From: Holacanthus passer
Lineage: Eukaryota > Chordata > Actinopteri > Pomacanthidae
Assembly: GCA_025331565.1 (NCBI GenBank)
Contig: JAFREQ010000034.1
Coordinates: 2,170,001 to 2,234,000 of the forward strand
DNA length: 64,000 nucleotides
Direction of reading: 5' to 3'
Part shown: positions 47,101 through 60,869 of the stretch, in pieces
Layout of the letters: each line of letters begins with the position of its first letter
Position numbering within the stretch: position 1 is the first letter of the stretch
The notes under the pieces: model-generated
Told to the model about the DNA's origin: nothing
Databases searched by the model: none
Seen by the model: the letters and a program-made list of their open reading frames with translations, nothing else
Translations under genes and position numbers: made by a program

Positions 47101-50100
47101 GTCGCAGGTTTTGTTCGGGATGTGGTGACGCAAGCGTTCAGAAACCCTGACCATCAACAACGTCATTTAAATTGAATTCACAGGACGTACATGAGCCCTA
47201 ATTCATCGGGATGAATTTCACAGTATGAATTTCTGAAAAGTGGTGAAAGAAAATGTGTCCACTATATTACACATTTCTGTCCCCGTGTCCCCATCTGTAG
47301 TGATTTTAAATGATCTCTCTCAACAGCCATTACAAAAGCCCAAGAGTGTTTTTGACTCGTCCGACAGCTGCTGAGAAGATGGACCCAACTAGGTGGAAAT
47401 GCCGACATTAGCTAACTCACTTTTATAGATGTTGTTGATCTTGAATTGTCCATGTGCATCCATTGGGCAAAGTCAAAATCACTATATATGCCTATATGAC
47501 TTTATATGTGTTCTTTTTGTGGGTCTGCCATGTAATACTGTTGCGCTTTACTGACCACTGCTTATAAATATAGTGTTTTGTTATGTTACTTTAATTCACA
47601 GATGATCTTTTTAAAAAATTTGATTGCAAAAAGAAAAACAGGAAGAACAGTCCTTGAGCGAGAGTCACTGAATCTCCACTGAAAAGAGAATTTCCTTGAG
47701 GCGATCAATGTTCATTATAAGGACTAGAGCACCCTTTTCAATCGAGAGAAAACGTGTAAAGTTTGATTACACTTACTACGAGACCCTATGCGTGATTTTC
47801 TGGGGCTAAACACAGATGTAATATTCTGGTCTGAAACTTCCCTGCGAGGGAAAGAGATGTAAATTCTGAAATTGAGTTGTTCTCCCTTTTAAACAGCCGA
47901 GATGCACCGTGTGTACTTTGGCTTTTTATCAGTTTCCCGTTGTTGCCCTTTTCCTCCTCCCTCCTCTTGTCTTGTCTTCCATTGTTTCATTAGACCCGAT
48001 CTATTGTTGCATTTACTCTTTTGGACCTCGCTCCTTTTTCTTTCCCTATCAGTTGTTTGCCAGGTGGTGAGTCTGTGAAAGCTGTCTGATTTATAACGGC
48101 GCAGAGAGCCGTGCTGGACAGGAGACTTCCACTGGGTGTTCGGCAAATGTGTCTGTGGAAGAGAGACGGAGAGAGTCAGTGTGTCGGTGTATGCAAGTGA
48201 AGAGGAAACGTTGCTTTAAGTTTCATTTATGACCAAAAACAGAGATGTGTCACCATCTTGATTAATTAGTTTGATCTGTTTCTCTTAGCATGGTGACATT
48301 TTTAATTTAGTTTTGGCCTGTGTTAACATGTATTACGGGCTGTCATTTAAAAAAGTTTGAAGAAATTAGAAGGAAGATTTAATTAAGAGCGACTAATGTG
48401 ACAAGCTCACATTATGTCGAGGCCATCAATGGTGTGAAAACCATCTTTGGTGTCAAGTCTCCTCTTAACACGTCTCACACTACTCGGCGTCATAATTCAG
48501 CACAGGTGGTTTTATCCGTTTCACTTTATCAAAGTGAAGAAGGATTGTTGCAACAGGGCACACAATGTTTCAGACAGACCAGTGCTTTTTAGGATCAATC
48601 CCCGGCGGGGTGCGAGGAACAGCCTGTTGCAGTCATACAGCCAGTTTTGAATTTGGACGGATCGTTATAGATATAGACAGATGAAATATTTAACTTTAAA
48701 AAGTCTCCTAATGTGCAAGCCTCCAGAAGTCAAAACCCCAATCTTTTGAATCGCTTTTTCCAGAGTAAACTTTACAGAGAAGTAAGAATGAGAGAGACAG
48801 ACGTAGTGACGAATTGAAGCTGATGCACGTCTCAGCCAATCAGACTGACGTTCCTGCCGGTGTCTCCGGTCCACACAAGAGACTGTGCATTAATCATCTA
48901 CATAACTGTCTGCCTCAAATAGCTTCACACCTCTATTTCTGTCCTGTTTGTCTAGTCTGCAGTCTGTTTATGTAAATACTTGCATGGAAAATGTATAGAA
49001 ATGTGTGTATGTTTTTTTTTTATCATCGTCTCTTTAATCTGAATTAACATTTGGTGACATTTGTGCTGATGGTTTTCAAGAGTTGATTTGGAGATTTGCA
49101 GCTGCTCCTCAGTCCTCTCTTCCACCTTTTCTTTTTCTTTCCCTATGTTTCATTATAATTTTTTGAGGGCTTTCAGAAACTTGAGCTCCTCTGTAGATTA
49201 ATTGGGATGCAAATACACAAGTCATGCCCGTCTGTCTACCTGTCTGCCCGTCTTTGCTGTCTGTCTGGCCGCCTGTCAGCTGATCTGTCTCCCCTCTGTT
49301 CGCTCTGTGTCTCCAACATTTTCTCACAGTGATGAAAAGAAACCAAAAGGTGCTAGGTTGCTAAGGTAACCAGTCTTCCTATCATATTCCGGGATCTATC
49401 ACGAGTGTGTTCAACAAGCCCGTTTGAGGCTGGAATCCATTTGAATCGGGGAAAAAAAAAAAAAAGAGTCACACTCAAGGTAAATGATCGTGGAGGAATT
49501 TTTTTTTAACGTGGATGTCTGCAGCAAAGCCAGACATGATGGTTTTCTTTTTGCTCACTGCATATGTTTTAAATGTATACAATATAAACACATATTTTCT
49601 CACATGCATACACCAAACATATTATTTGGTTTTATGTTCCCCCGTGAAATTTCAGTTGTGATGTAATTAAAAGAAATGCATTTAAAGCAGTATTTTGGAT
49701 TCAAATATTCATTTTCTTTCTGCAGCTTAGGTGCAAAAATTGAAAGCGATGGAAGCAGAAAAAACAGCTTGTACATGTCTGTTGAGGTCACTATAAAGGC
49801 CTGGACACGCCACGATTCAAAATGGTGAAATTTCATGGAATCTGAATCAGAGAATTAAATCAGAATCTGCACAAGGAGGCAAAATTAATCCCATTATTAT
49901 TCCCATTCATTTGCATGAATTGCTTAGTCGGATGACAGACGGGGTCTCACTTTGACCACAGAGACGTTAGAACAGAGAGAGAAAAACAGAAACACCAGCA
50001 AGTTGTTCGGTGACACAGTGACCTGAAAATGAAACGGTCTTGTCAAATGTGGGGTTTTACATAGGTTTTATAAGAGGTTTTAAAGGTGTCCACCATCTGA

Positions 50101-50513
50101 GTTCAGATTATTTGAACTTTGACCTTGTTTGTTGACTTTTCAGGGCAACCAATGAGAAAGCAGTTGTCTGTGACATAGCCAGAAGTTACACATGCAATCA
50201 GGGGAAGTTTCAGAGTTTCCCAAAATCTACACAACAATAAAAACATACCACGATCTCCCCAGGAAAAGTAATGGAGCAGTCAGATGGTACAAACTTAACC
50301 GAATGCAATAGCAAAGGGGCCGTGATTCTCAAATGCATCGTACACAAAATGATCAGCGGCTGCACCTGTTGTTGTCTTGAAACACGGTGAATAGCTTCCT
50401 CACAACGACGTATACCTGCACTACGCTCTACACCCTTCCTCACGTTGAGCAAAGACCAAATTTCTTATCATCCGAAGGCAGCTTAAGGGTTCATGTGAGC
50501 CCATGAACAGGCA

Positions 50514-50514
<1 letters not shown>

Positions 50515-50546
<32 letters not shown>
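50515..50546. repeat. (CA)n microsatellite
   Basis: Sixteen AC units are directly visible. Confidence 0.95.
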
Positions 50547-50549
<3 letters not shown>

Positions 50550-51914
50550 GGAAAGTCTGGCAATGGTTAGGAGTTAATCAACCTGTTAATTGCCCCTCCG
50601 TGACAGGTTGATGTTTTTGTTTTTATCTCTCTCTCTCCTTCCTTCATCCCCTCTTCCTGTAAGATCCTACTGTGGTAAAAATCGGACCCAATCACTCATT
50701 CGCTGAAGCAATTAACTGCAATTGGCCGGGGCTGGATGGGAATGTGCTCCATCACGGTGTGTGCGTGTCTGTGTGTGAACTCCAGTGACTTTCTGTGACT
50801 CATTGTTTTCTATGTTGTTCATTCAGGAAAAGGTTTTTGTTGCCAGACATCAAGACTTAGAATTGAAGTTGCCTTATGTGGTTTATTATTAGTTTCCTTG
50901 AGCTTATTATGAAAAGTTAATTCATAAGAGATGTTGTATATCTCAGATAACATTTGTTTTCCAAGGCGAGAGAACAGTAAAACAGTGGAATGAATGGTTT
51001 CGGGTATTACATTAAAAGGTCGAACACACATATGTAGCCTGAGAAAAAAACATCATACACATTTTCTCTGCAGGATGATGGTATGTCTCTGAGGGTTTAC
51101 ATTTTCTCGTAATTGCCTTCCAGCGTGACCACAGCTCCAAGGGAAAACCTTATCGGTTGTATACTTGTTAGAATTTGGTTTAATTTCTTTGCACAACAAA
51201 TTAATTACCCTAAAGTACCGAAGGTCGAGAGCCGCTGTGGACCTCATTGGGATAAAATAAAATAAAATAAAATTAGAAAAACAAAGTAAGATTAAATTAG
51301 TTTTCCTTCCCTTTTACTGACATCTGATTTCATTTTAATTTAAACGGTTATTGTTAAAGTGTGTTTAAAGGCCAGCTGGGTCTCATTAAGGGAAACACAC
51401 ACACACACGCACACACACACGTAACAACTGCTGATGTTAGATAAGCAAGTGTTAACAGAGGAGTGGGAGTGATGAATGTGAATATGGGCTGGCAGCAGCT
51501 ACTCGTTGTCGCTGCCTGTTGTGTTCATGTCCTCACACCGATTGTTACGTGTTTTCTGCCCTTTTCTTCTGTTCCACTGTTCCACTCTTTGGTTCCACTG
51601 AGACTCTCAAGGTCTTGTAGAACTGTGAAAGCGTGTCTCAGTTCTCCTTTGTTGCTCCTTGTTGTATACTGTCATATTGCTTGTGCGTAGAGTGGGCTTT
51701 TTTTTTTTTTATGATAGCTACGTAGAATATATTACAGAGAGAGATTGGGAGGATAGCCAGTTACTATTTTAGACTGTTGCAAAGCACTTCTGGGAAGTGG
51801 ATGGGATTTTTTTTTTTTTCTGCTGAATCATGGTTTTGCACAAAAATGCCTTAGTGCGTGTGCATGTGAGTGTGTGTGTGATTTACTCATCAACTTTATT
51901 GTTACACCCTGCTT

Positions 51915-51916
<2 letters not shown>

Positions 51917-51951
<35 letters not shown>
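51917..51951. repeat. (GT)n microsatellite
   Basis: About 17 TG units. The overlapping open frames rich in Val and Cys are produced by the repeat. Confidence 0.95.
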
Positions 51952-51954
<3 letters not shown>

Positions 51955-54061
51955 CGTCCTTTGCCCTTCATTGGGAATTCAGAGCCGCTCTATTTTTGTG
52001 CATCACATTTCTCATCAATATTTCACTCCCTCTCCTCCTCTTCTCTCGCTCCCTCTCTCTCTTTCTTGGGCATCAGAATGAGGTTTTATCTATGCTCCAC
52101 CACACACTATTGAAGGACTGGCTGGCTGGCTGGGATCCCGTCGGGACGATGTGAGTTGCGTCTGGTGCTGTAAAGAAACTGCCACCGCCAGATGGTTGCA
52201 AACAATCCTTTTGCTATTTGTTTCTAACCTTTATTTATCCACAGTAGGTTGACAGGGTCCAACACATGCTCACACAATTTTTCAGCTTTTCATGGAGGAC
52301 TTGTCCTGTACAACCAATCTCTTTGACTCGGGGTCATTTAGCAAATCCACTGGAGCAGCGGGGCAGGTCAGTCGATGATAGCTGTTGAATATAGTTTTGT
52401 CCAATCATATCCCTCCTGCTGAGCCAATTCCAGCCGCCCCATCAACACTAATGACACCACACAGACAGAAGGAGACAGAGGGAGGGTTAAAAGAGCAGAG
52501 ACCCCATGTAGCGCAACATAATAGCAGCGTACCCCCCATACTGATGAACGGGGGCGCGCGCTACACATGTAGCTGAAGCTCCAAACGTTTAACCTTTGAG
52601 CAGACAGATCTGCAGGTGGCACTCTTTCAGTTTATTTCTCTGTTTGTGTCCATTTCAGCACTTCCTTCAAGGGCAAGTCCAAGCTGTGAGCGAGAGAAGA
52701 ACTCTGTTTGTAAGGCTTTATTTTACAGCTCTTGCAGATCCCAATCATTTCTCGGAAATAGAGAAAGTGTTCAAATGATACACGGCCAGTTAATAAATTT
52801 CAATAAAATCCTAGTGTAACTAAGAGTCTTTTAATTGGCGCAAAGCAAACATGCAAAAGTGTGCAATTTGTCAACAGGCAGGCATGTGATTCAACACAAG
52901 TCTAAACATGACAGTAAATTTTCCAATAATTAATTAATGATGAATAAATATGTACTTGGGTTTAAACGGAGCAGTTTGTTCAAGCAAATTCTTCTGGAAA
53001 TCAACCGCTGTGTTTAAACACAACACAGCTAACTATAATAAGTAATCTTCCCTTTAATTAGCACCAAATGCAAAAAGCTTTACACAATTTGATTGGCTGC
53101 TGCTGAAGTGATTCAAAGCTGTATCTGTTTAGTCGCCAGATTCATGACTGGAGTCTGACTCCAATTCATGTGACTTGAGTCCAAGTCATGGGACTCAAGA
53201 CTATACGAATCCAAATGTCCCCTCTCCAGATTTGGACGCTGGTCCCTTGTGTGACATCCTCGCTGTCATTACATCAGTTTGTGAGGTTGTGAGACTGCAA
53301 GGGCACATGAGCCCCTGATATGAAGGGCTTTGCCTTTTATATACTCACTTTTTTTCAATGCATTTTGTGTCATTTTTCTTTTACTCTTTCAATAATAATA
53401 TATGATTAGATGATTCTACAGGATGGATATAACATCTCTTCGTACTTTTATGTTATACGTGTTATTCTCCTCTTGTGTTGCTGAATATAAAAAACGTATC
53501 TGTATGTTAGTAGTGAACAGTGAGTAGTTAAGGAGTAAAGTCTGGTGAAGTCTGTAGCTCAAGAAGACTCTCTAAAAGTCTGCACATGACCCTTGCAGAC
53601 TTCATGAATTGTGGATCTTTTTCATGCTCCTCTCTTCAGCACCCTTCAGCTGATGTCTGTGATGGTGGGTAGACTGCATTACAATTCAGAAGTACTGGGA
53701 GGGCCATTGGTGAAGCACACAGCTGCAGAAGACCTGTTGAAGGATCCTTAAGCAAGATGCTTTTTACCTGCTACTCTCTCCAACCCTGAGAGGACGAAAA
53801 CAGTCTGAAGTATATAAAACATTAAATAACATACATGTGTATTAAAAAAAACATCGCCCAGAGGTTTTATTCAGTCGTCCTTAGAGGCTGTGAGGATCGT
53901 TTTGATATTCCAAGTATAAACCTGGTTCACCATTTCAGCTGCAAACACAGCATGACTCACGTCACAGAACTATTTTTTGAAATACACAAGATAATTGAAT
54001 CATGATGCCAGACTCAAAAATCAATGTTTCAGTTTAGTGAATTGATTTAATCCAATTAAAC

Positions 54062-54377
54062 CAGTGTTTTTCAACCTTTTTTGAGCCAAGGTACATTTTT
54101 TTCATTGAAAAAAATCACAAGGCACACCACCAACCGAAAATGTTAAAAAATGAAACTCTGTATTAACAATGTAAAGTCATTCTTGTCAAAGTGTCTTGAA
54201 TAGGAATCAAATAAACTCAGAGAAAAAGGTCTTTTATAATCTTTTATATTTCTTCTTTCAAATAAAAAGTGCAATTAACAATATAAAGTCAACATAAAGG
54301 TGAAATTGGATAATTTCCCACGGCACAGCTGACGATGTCTCACGGCACACAGTGTGCACAGTGGTTGAAAAACACTG
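54062..54377. mobile_element. hAT-like MITE with complete terminal inverted repeats
   Basis: The element starts CAGTGTTTTTCAACC (54062-54076) and ends with its exact reverse complement GGTTGAAAAACACTG (54363-54377). Flanking octamers are AATTAAAC and ATTTAAAA (6 of 8 identical), a plausible decayed 8-bp target duplication as made by hAT transposases. Inside, 'GGCACACCACCAACCGAAAA' near the left and 'TCACGGCACACAGTGTGCAC' near the right are characteristic of this widespread vertebrate element. It is only 316 bp, has no coding capacity and is non-autonomous. Confidence 0.85.
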
Positions 54378-55734
54378 ATTTAAAAAACTCACTAAGCCCA
54401 AAAACTGGGCAAAGTCCCTGCATTTCATATGTCACCGAAACATCCAAAATTAATTAGATCCCTAAAGTATGAGGACAAGCAGAGCACTTAAAGACCAACT
54501 ATATCATAATCATATACTGCGCTAACCGTCATAAATGCACAGATTTTAGATTAGGCACCTGTTGCTTCTACTGTGGATTAATTTTTTAATTCCAAGAACA
54601 TTTCTAGCTGTTTTTTTCTTTACTAATTGCCGTCAGTTTTATTGTGAAAAACACACATCACGACTTCGAGTCCATTAGGAAAAACTGCAGCAAGTGCTCT
54701 TACCTACAATAGCAGGCTGACACCCAAGGGAGCAAAACCATGCTCACTAATTAACTATCAGGCCACTTTTGAATATCTGGCTGTGCTCCAACCACGTGTT
54801 TGTGTTTTTTTCCCCCCTCTATGTGTATCAGAATAAAGGTGTGATTATGGAGGGCATTAGCCCCTCTGCCTGCCTTTATTAGACCACACATGAAGGGCTT
54901 TATTTCATCAGAGCCGACACCCTCCCTAGGAGTCATTTCTTTTTGCAATTTTCTGCTCGGTTTCATGTTCCATTACCGGCAGATTATGCTTTTTCTCTGT
55001 CTTGCACATACACTAATTTATGGATGAGCTCACGCGCAAACACATTTGCAGGACTTACACACACACACACATCTGAGCACACATATTGTGAATGCTCATG
55101 ATCCCGTGCACTATTGTTATTGGACCACTGGTTGCTGGACGGTGAATGGGAGAGCTTGCCTAGAGGAGAGGACAGTAGTTAAACCAGCACTGAATTGCTT
55201 TCTTTACTATGAAAGTAAAATCAATTCCAAAACCCATTACCTGTATGGATGATTTAAAGGCACTCTGAGAAAAGAAAGTGAGTTTTTTTTCTCCCCATTT
55301 CATTCTAATTTCTCTCTATATGTTTACCTGTGTGTGTGTGTGTGTGTGTGGGTGCGTTTTCTGTGTGCAGCGTGCGCACAAGGGAAATTGGCAGGAACCT
55401 TTATATGATATTATATTGACTTTAAAAGAGGCTCTTCACAGATTTGATATTTCAAAGTCAATTTAGTATTTGTGAGGAGTCCTGCTAAGTGTGTGAAAAG
55501 AGTTGTATAATGTCTCGGCAAGTCTGACAAAGTCAGACTATGGTGATGTCATGGTGATGTCATCAGGGTAATTGGCTTTTTAGTGTTTAAAAAAAGCTGT
55601 GTTACAAATTTAGGGCATGGAGTTTTTGAAGGACGTGGGCGTTTCCCGAGGAGAGAAGGTCGAATGAAAGACACTACTGAGGTGTATCATGGGAAGTGCA
55701 TAGATTTATGGATGGGAATGTCAGTCTGTCCGTC
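54378..55734. other. Intergenic DNA, no gene recognised
   Basis: AT-rich sequence with a possible conserved block around 54600-54960 and short CA and GT arrays at about 55057-55070 and 55331-55350. The open frames here lack family resemblance. Confidence 0.55.
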
Positions 55735-55925
55735 CATCATGTTGCTCCAGACTGACATAGCTCAGCAACTACTGGATGGACTGTCATGAACTTTTGTACA
55801 GACATGCATGGTCCCCAGAGGATGAATCCATATGACTCCTCTCACTTTTCTTCTAGGGCCACCATGAGGTTTACACTTTGGTTTAGAGTGAAACGTCTCT
55901 ACTACAACTGGATGGAGGGCCACGA
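55735..55925 (+). mobile_element. Interspersed repeat family B, copy 3
   Basis: It begins with CTCCAGACTGACATAGCTCA and AACTACTGGATGGA, then GGTCCCCAGAGGATGAATCC, the GGGCCACCATGAGGTTTACA block and GAGTGAAACGTCTCTAC. It matches copies 1 and 2 and is the cleanest single unit. It ends about 100 bp before family A copy 3. Confidence 0.75.
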
Positions 55926-56024
55926 CATTTGTTACATCCCTAACTTTTCACCTAATGCCGTCATCTGGCCAATTTGTATTTGTTCAATGCAAGAATTAAA
56001 ATAAATACAGAATGAGATCATTTG

Positions 56025-56350
56025 CAAACAAACTGTGTTGAACCTCTCTCCGTCCTGTGAACGACTGAGTCTTTCCAGGATGAACCTTTCATACCCAATC
56101 ATGATACTATCACCTGTTACCAATGAACCTGTTTCTTTCACAGTCTTTTGTTGCTCCTGTCTCAACTTGTTTGAAACGTGTTGCTGCCATCAAATTCAGA
56201 ATAAGGAGATATTTACAAAAATCATTGAAGAAAATGAGATCAAACATTAAATATATCGTCTTTGTGCTGTTTTCAGTTGCGTCAAAAAGGATGAGCGAAC
56301 GATCACATTCTGGTTCATTTATGTTTTACGCAGCGTCCCAACTTTCTAGG
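56025..56350 (+). mobile_element. Interspersed repeat family A, copy 3 (hairpin module absent)
   Basis: The order of blocks is the same as in copy 2, from GTTGAACCTCTCTCCGTCCT to the terminus CGCAGCGTCCCAACTTTCTA. At about 56131-56135 the sequence passes directly from 'GAACCTGTT' to 'CTTTCACAG'. Copies 1 and 2 have about 44 extra bases at this point, forming a hairpin. Confidence 0.8.
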
Positions 56351-59300
56351 AACTAGTTTCTTTTATTTCACTCTTGTGTGATTGTGTGTTGGACTAAAGC
56401 TGCTAACTAACAGGATGTGCAGATGTGTGTTAATCTTATTTAAATCTGTCTTTACCCAAGTCCCTCAGCTTTATGAGAGCGCAATACTAAATCACATGAC
56501 GACTCTTAAGTATCATGCTGCAATATTACAATAGCAATTCATGGTTACTTTGCTGGATTATGCAGAACAGTTTGCTTCTGTCAGTGATTTTCATGAAGTC
56601 TGAATAAGTCTGAATACACCTTACAGGCTTGTTTTGTACTGCTTTGACAGGTAAAACATCGGGTTGCCTTCTTTTGTCTACCTCAGTGTTTAACTCTGTG
56701 TGGTGTTCTGCCTTCGGTGCCGTTGGGTATAATCATAACACGCTTTTCCACGACGGTGTTTACAAACAGCTTTATTCGTCACGTTTCTGTTCATTTTGTA
56801 AAATCTGAAATAGCTTTTGACCCTGGATTTAACCTGGACAGGAGATGCTCAGAGTTGAATCTCCGACCTGTGTATCATCCTCCATTTCCACTTTCCTTGC
56901 ATTCCCTGTGTGTGTCTGCTCATAAATAAAAGAAGTGTGTGTTGTCTCAGCCTGCACTTTCAGCATTATTTTCCTTGGTTTACAGTAAACATGCCTCAAA
57001 TATGCCAGCTGATATAAAAATCACTAAAGAATCATGCAGTTCTTATGCCATATATTTTAATTTCTAACAGCGTGGGTGTCTTTTCCTGCATGGCCTGCCA
57101 AAAACTTCATTTTTTTTCCCAAAGTGTTGATGCTCCAGACATGTTAAAGAAATGCATATATTAAAAACAGAGGACATTATTAGGAGGCGTGCAAACAGAC
57201 ACAAGAGGATGCAGAGCCAGAGAGAGCTTGCACTATTAGTCCAGAGTCTGGTGTGTGATGGTGGGTGAGAATAGAAAAAGCCTGCATGGGTCAGTGAGAG
57301 GTGAGTGTGAGAGACTGAAGAGCGCTGGAGGAGACAGGAAGTGATAGATTGTGAGGAAATGAGTGCGGACGAATTCCAAGGATGAGAAAAATACCAGAAA
57401 ATGCAGCAATTTGTGAGCGTTTTTATACGACACATCACTGAGAGCATCATCGCGTTTTTTTTTTGGCAGCCGTTTGTGTCATCAGTGGAAATATGAGGGA
57501 GGATGTCGAAAATAGTAACCACTTTAAGGCTGGATGTGTGTTAGTGTTTCTGAGTGTGTGTGTGTGATAGAGCATGTCTTAGCTGCAGCCGTGCTTTGGT
57601 GTGTGTGTGTGTGTGTGTGTGTGTGTGCCATCGTTGATTTTATGCTAACGTAGTTCTCGTTAACTCCTCAGAAAATTGGTGTGTGTGTGTGTATGTGCTC
57701 TACACTGATGATTTCATTTGGTTCATTTAAACAACATCAACACTAATAGATGAGTGTCAGTGGTGTTATTGACAAGCAATCTATGATTCATTCTCGACCT
57801 CCTCATCCGGAAACCTGTTGCTGCTCACTGAGGAGCAGCTGGCTTTGATGGTGCTTATTAAAGGTGCTTATTTCACCCTTGAGGTTTTAGATTTATTTTA
57901 TATTTATGATGGAGGAAATGTCTTTAAACTTGAGAGCCGTCACTCTCCAAGGTTTAAGAGTAGTCTCTTCTTGTTCGTTCGACTAAAGTGGCGACATAAA
58001 TGAACACTATAGAAGAAGTGTTATGAGTGTGAGTAATCAGTTCGTATCAAAGACAGATTGTTCCTGAGATCACAAGTTCTGTACTGAGCTAATAATACAG
58101 ATCATTAACTATGATTAGCTACGATTTCAGAAACTTTCTGCTTGAACTTGCTCACTGGCTCTGTACTGAACCACATGTGCTTTTTCTAGGAAGAAATGTG
58201 TTTCCTTTGTGAATGCAGGCTTTTAGATGTGTTTATTTTAGTTTGGACGTTGGATATCTTGGATGTCCTGCTTCCTCTCACAATATCACAACTATATCTC
58301 TGTATGTGGCAGGGTGATATGGTGTGAAATGTACAATATGTTTTTGATGATTTACAAAAGAAAGGATTATAATTAATATCGGCGTGCGTGTTTATTTTGC
58401 TACTTTCATGTGTCAGCTAAAATCTGCACCATGACGTTTGGTGCAATAAAGGCCTCTGCTGGATTAACAATATGCTTTCATGGTGACCTTGTGAACTGTC
58501 ACGTCATTTCACAGTTTCAGCAGATGAATGTTTGATTGATTTTATTAGATAACATATAAACTTTATGACTGGCTTCATTTTGTCCACCCTTTCACCCATG
58601 GCCAGATTAACCTGTTGCGGTGTGGGGCAAAAATGATCTAGGTGTGCTGTTATGATAATTCAATGAGATATGTTCAAAGTTTACAGGCAGATTAAAGGTC
58701 CTAAAACTAGATTTTGCCACAGGGCCCCTCTTTTAGACACAACCTCAGGATGAGTTAATAAAGCAGGACTAATCTTGAGGCCATGAGAGCCAGTAGAGGC
58801 TGCACATTTCTAAACATGCTCCTTTTTAATTCACTTAGCACAACTTGACACCCATTAACTCTGGGGCTTTGGGGGGTTCTCCCTTTTTACCCCCCTTGTA
58901 GAGTTTTCTAACTTGACCATACACTTGACATTAGCAGTAATTAATTTCACTGTGCTCAGTTACCTCAGTTGAAGTTATTTTGACTGTAATTTAATAAACT
59001 GTACCACATATTTAGCATCATCACATCATCACAGGCTGCTTAGCCTAAGTTCACAAAAATCCTTTTGTAAATCCATTACAGAGAAAGTGAATAAATATCG
59101 AGCCCTACTTTATCATCAAAGCTCTTGAAAATATTGAGATATTACTTTTTTTATTGCCCAGCCCTATTGCACAAATATTTCCGTACCGAGCTGGAAAGGA
59201 GCCATGATCATAAATATGCACGTGCACGCTGCGGGCCTGGATGAGCTTCGTGCTTATTAACCAACCTCTCACCTCTTAAATAGCCTTAGAAGGCCACACA

Positions 59301-60869
59301 CTGACTGTCAAATGACCACATGCTTGTTTTTTAGCAGCACTCTCTTAAGTTCTTATCCAGAGAGAGAGGAGAGAGAGAGAGATTACCAACATCCTCACAT
59401 GAACCTCCACAGTGTGAAAGAGAGAAGAAAAAAAAATCAAGGATCTCTGTTCAAACTCCTCCTGTGAAAATGAATTCACTGAGGGCATTATTCAACAGTG
59501 TGCAATTGTAAAAGATGCGAGAGAAATTTTCAGGCGTAAAGAGTAACGTTTTTAAATGGTAAAATATACTGTAAACCTTTACTGGGGAAACACCCTGGAG
59601 TATAACATGACAAAATGTTAAGAGAGTGACATTTAGCGGCAGGTTATTCAGAGCAGGGCAGCCGGGAAGGTTGTGAAATGCTCATAATGACATTTACAGT
59701 AACCTTTTCCTGTGACTTTTTAAAAAGGGTTAAAACCACAGAGACGGAACTATGTTAGGTCCTTCCCATTAATCAAACTGTGATTGCACTGAACCACAGC
59801 CCGAGGGCGATTTCTCTTCTCACTCATTAAGAAGTGGGGAGGAGGACGAGGAAGGGGCCACACACATAAAACTGGCAGGGCTGCAGGGTGGACTGATGGG
59901 GACAATATTTGTCCATTAACCAGCCGACCTGCTGTCAAACCCTCTGAAAGACTGAAGTGTCTTTGAGCCAGATGCTGAATCCCTGCGATTTCTGAGCACC
60001 ACAGAAAGCAACTCATTACCATTAATAAAATGAATTCAAATTGCATTCTCTTGTTAAGAATGTTTTCCTGAAAAGTCACTTTGCATGAATGTTTTATCAT
60101 TGCCAAATTGCTCATTATTATGTACAAATGTGTTTAGGAAACTACAGCTATGCACATTAATTATAGTGGGAAAAAGCTGTTAAATGGAACTGATTTAAGG
60201 AGGTTTTGTAAAACACTGATTATAAAAGACCGAAGAGCAAATGTGATGAGACATTCACCAAGCGTTTGTGAATGAGACCTGCCGCCGTCAAAGGAACGGG
60301 AGATGACTTCTGCGGTCAGAATCTTTCATTTCATTCTCGCCCAAATTAAATTTCACCTCACAAATGTCATCCTCCACATATCTGAGTCCCGTGACGGCTG
60401 ATTTTTTTTTCTTTTCTCTTCCAAAAAGCAATCAAATGTCTTCATCTTTGGCGCTTGGGGTAAACACAGAGGTAATGTTTGCAAAGCTGAGCAACTGAAT
60501 GAATGAAAGGCGCTGGTACACGGTTTTAAGAGGTTGTTGACAATATGCTGCTGACATTTAGCAGTCAGTGTCTCCTGACGGAGGTGAAGGGGACCGAGCG
60601 GTGCAGCTGCAGCAGAGCACATATCCTGAGGCCATTCAAGTCCCTAAACTCAGTGAAGCAGTCAAATGTTGGAACACCTGCCCTCAGAATGGAAAATTTA
60701 TGGGCTGTAGGAAACGGTACAGTTGGGTTTTATCACCTATAAGTGTTTTTTTAGCCACTGACCTATGAGATTTTAGCAAAACACATTGTCATACAAACAA
60801 CTTCACACTTGCTCAGGTGATGATACTGACTTCATAAAGCTGTGGTTATTTAGAGAAGCTACCCAACCA
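56351..60869. other. Intergenic DNA, no gene recognised
   Basis: GT arrays lie at 57599-57627 and about 57678-57692. A block near 57564-57599 is shared with the flank of the big GT array at 9.4 kb. A GA-run lies at about 59360-59382. Two AT-rich blocks look conserved and non-coding, at about 59200-59340 and 59755-60130. No exon-like open frame is seen. Confidence 0.6.

Larger units (their letters stand above)
47101..54061. other. Intergenic DNA, no gene recognised
   Basis: The stretch includes a (CA)n array at 50515-50546, a (TAAAA)n run at about 51252-51272, a CA array with one CG interruption at 51395-51420 and a (GT)n array at 51917-51951. A palindromic repeat-like block at about 53140-53225 contains inverted GAGTCTGACTCC and GACTTGAGTCC/GGGACTCAAG words. 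The remainder is AT-rich without recognisable coding potential. Confidence 0.6.
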
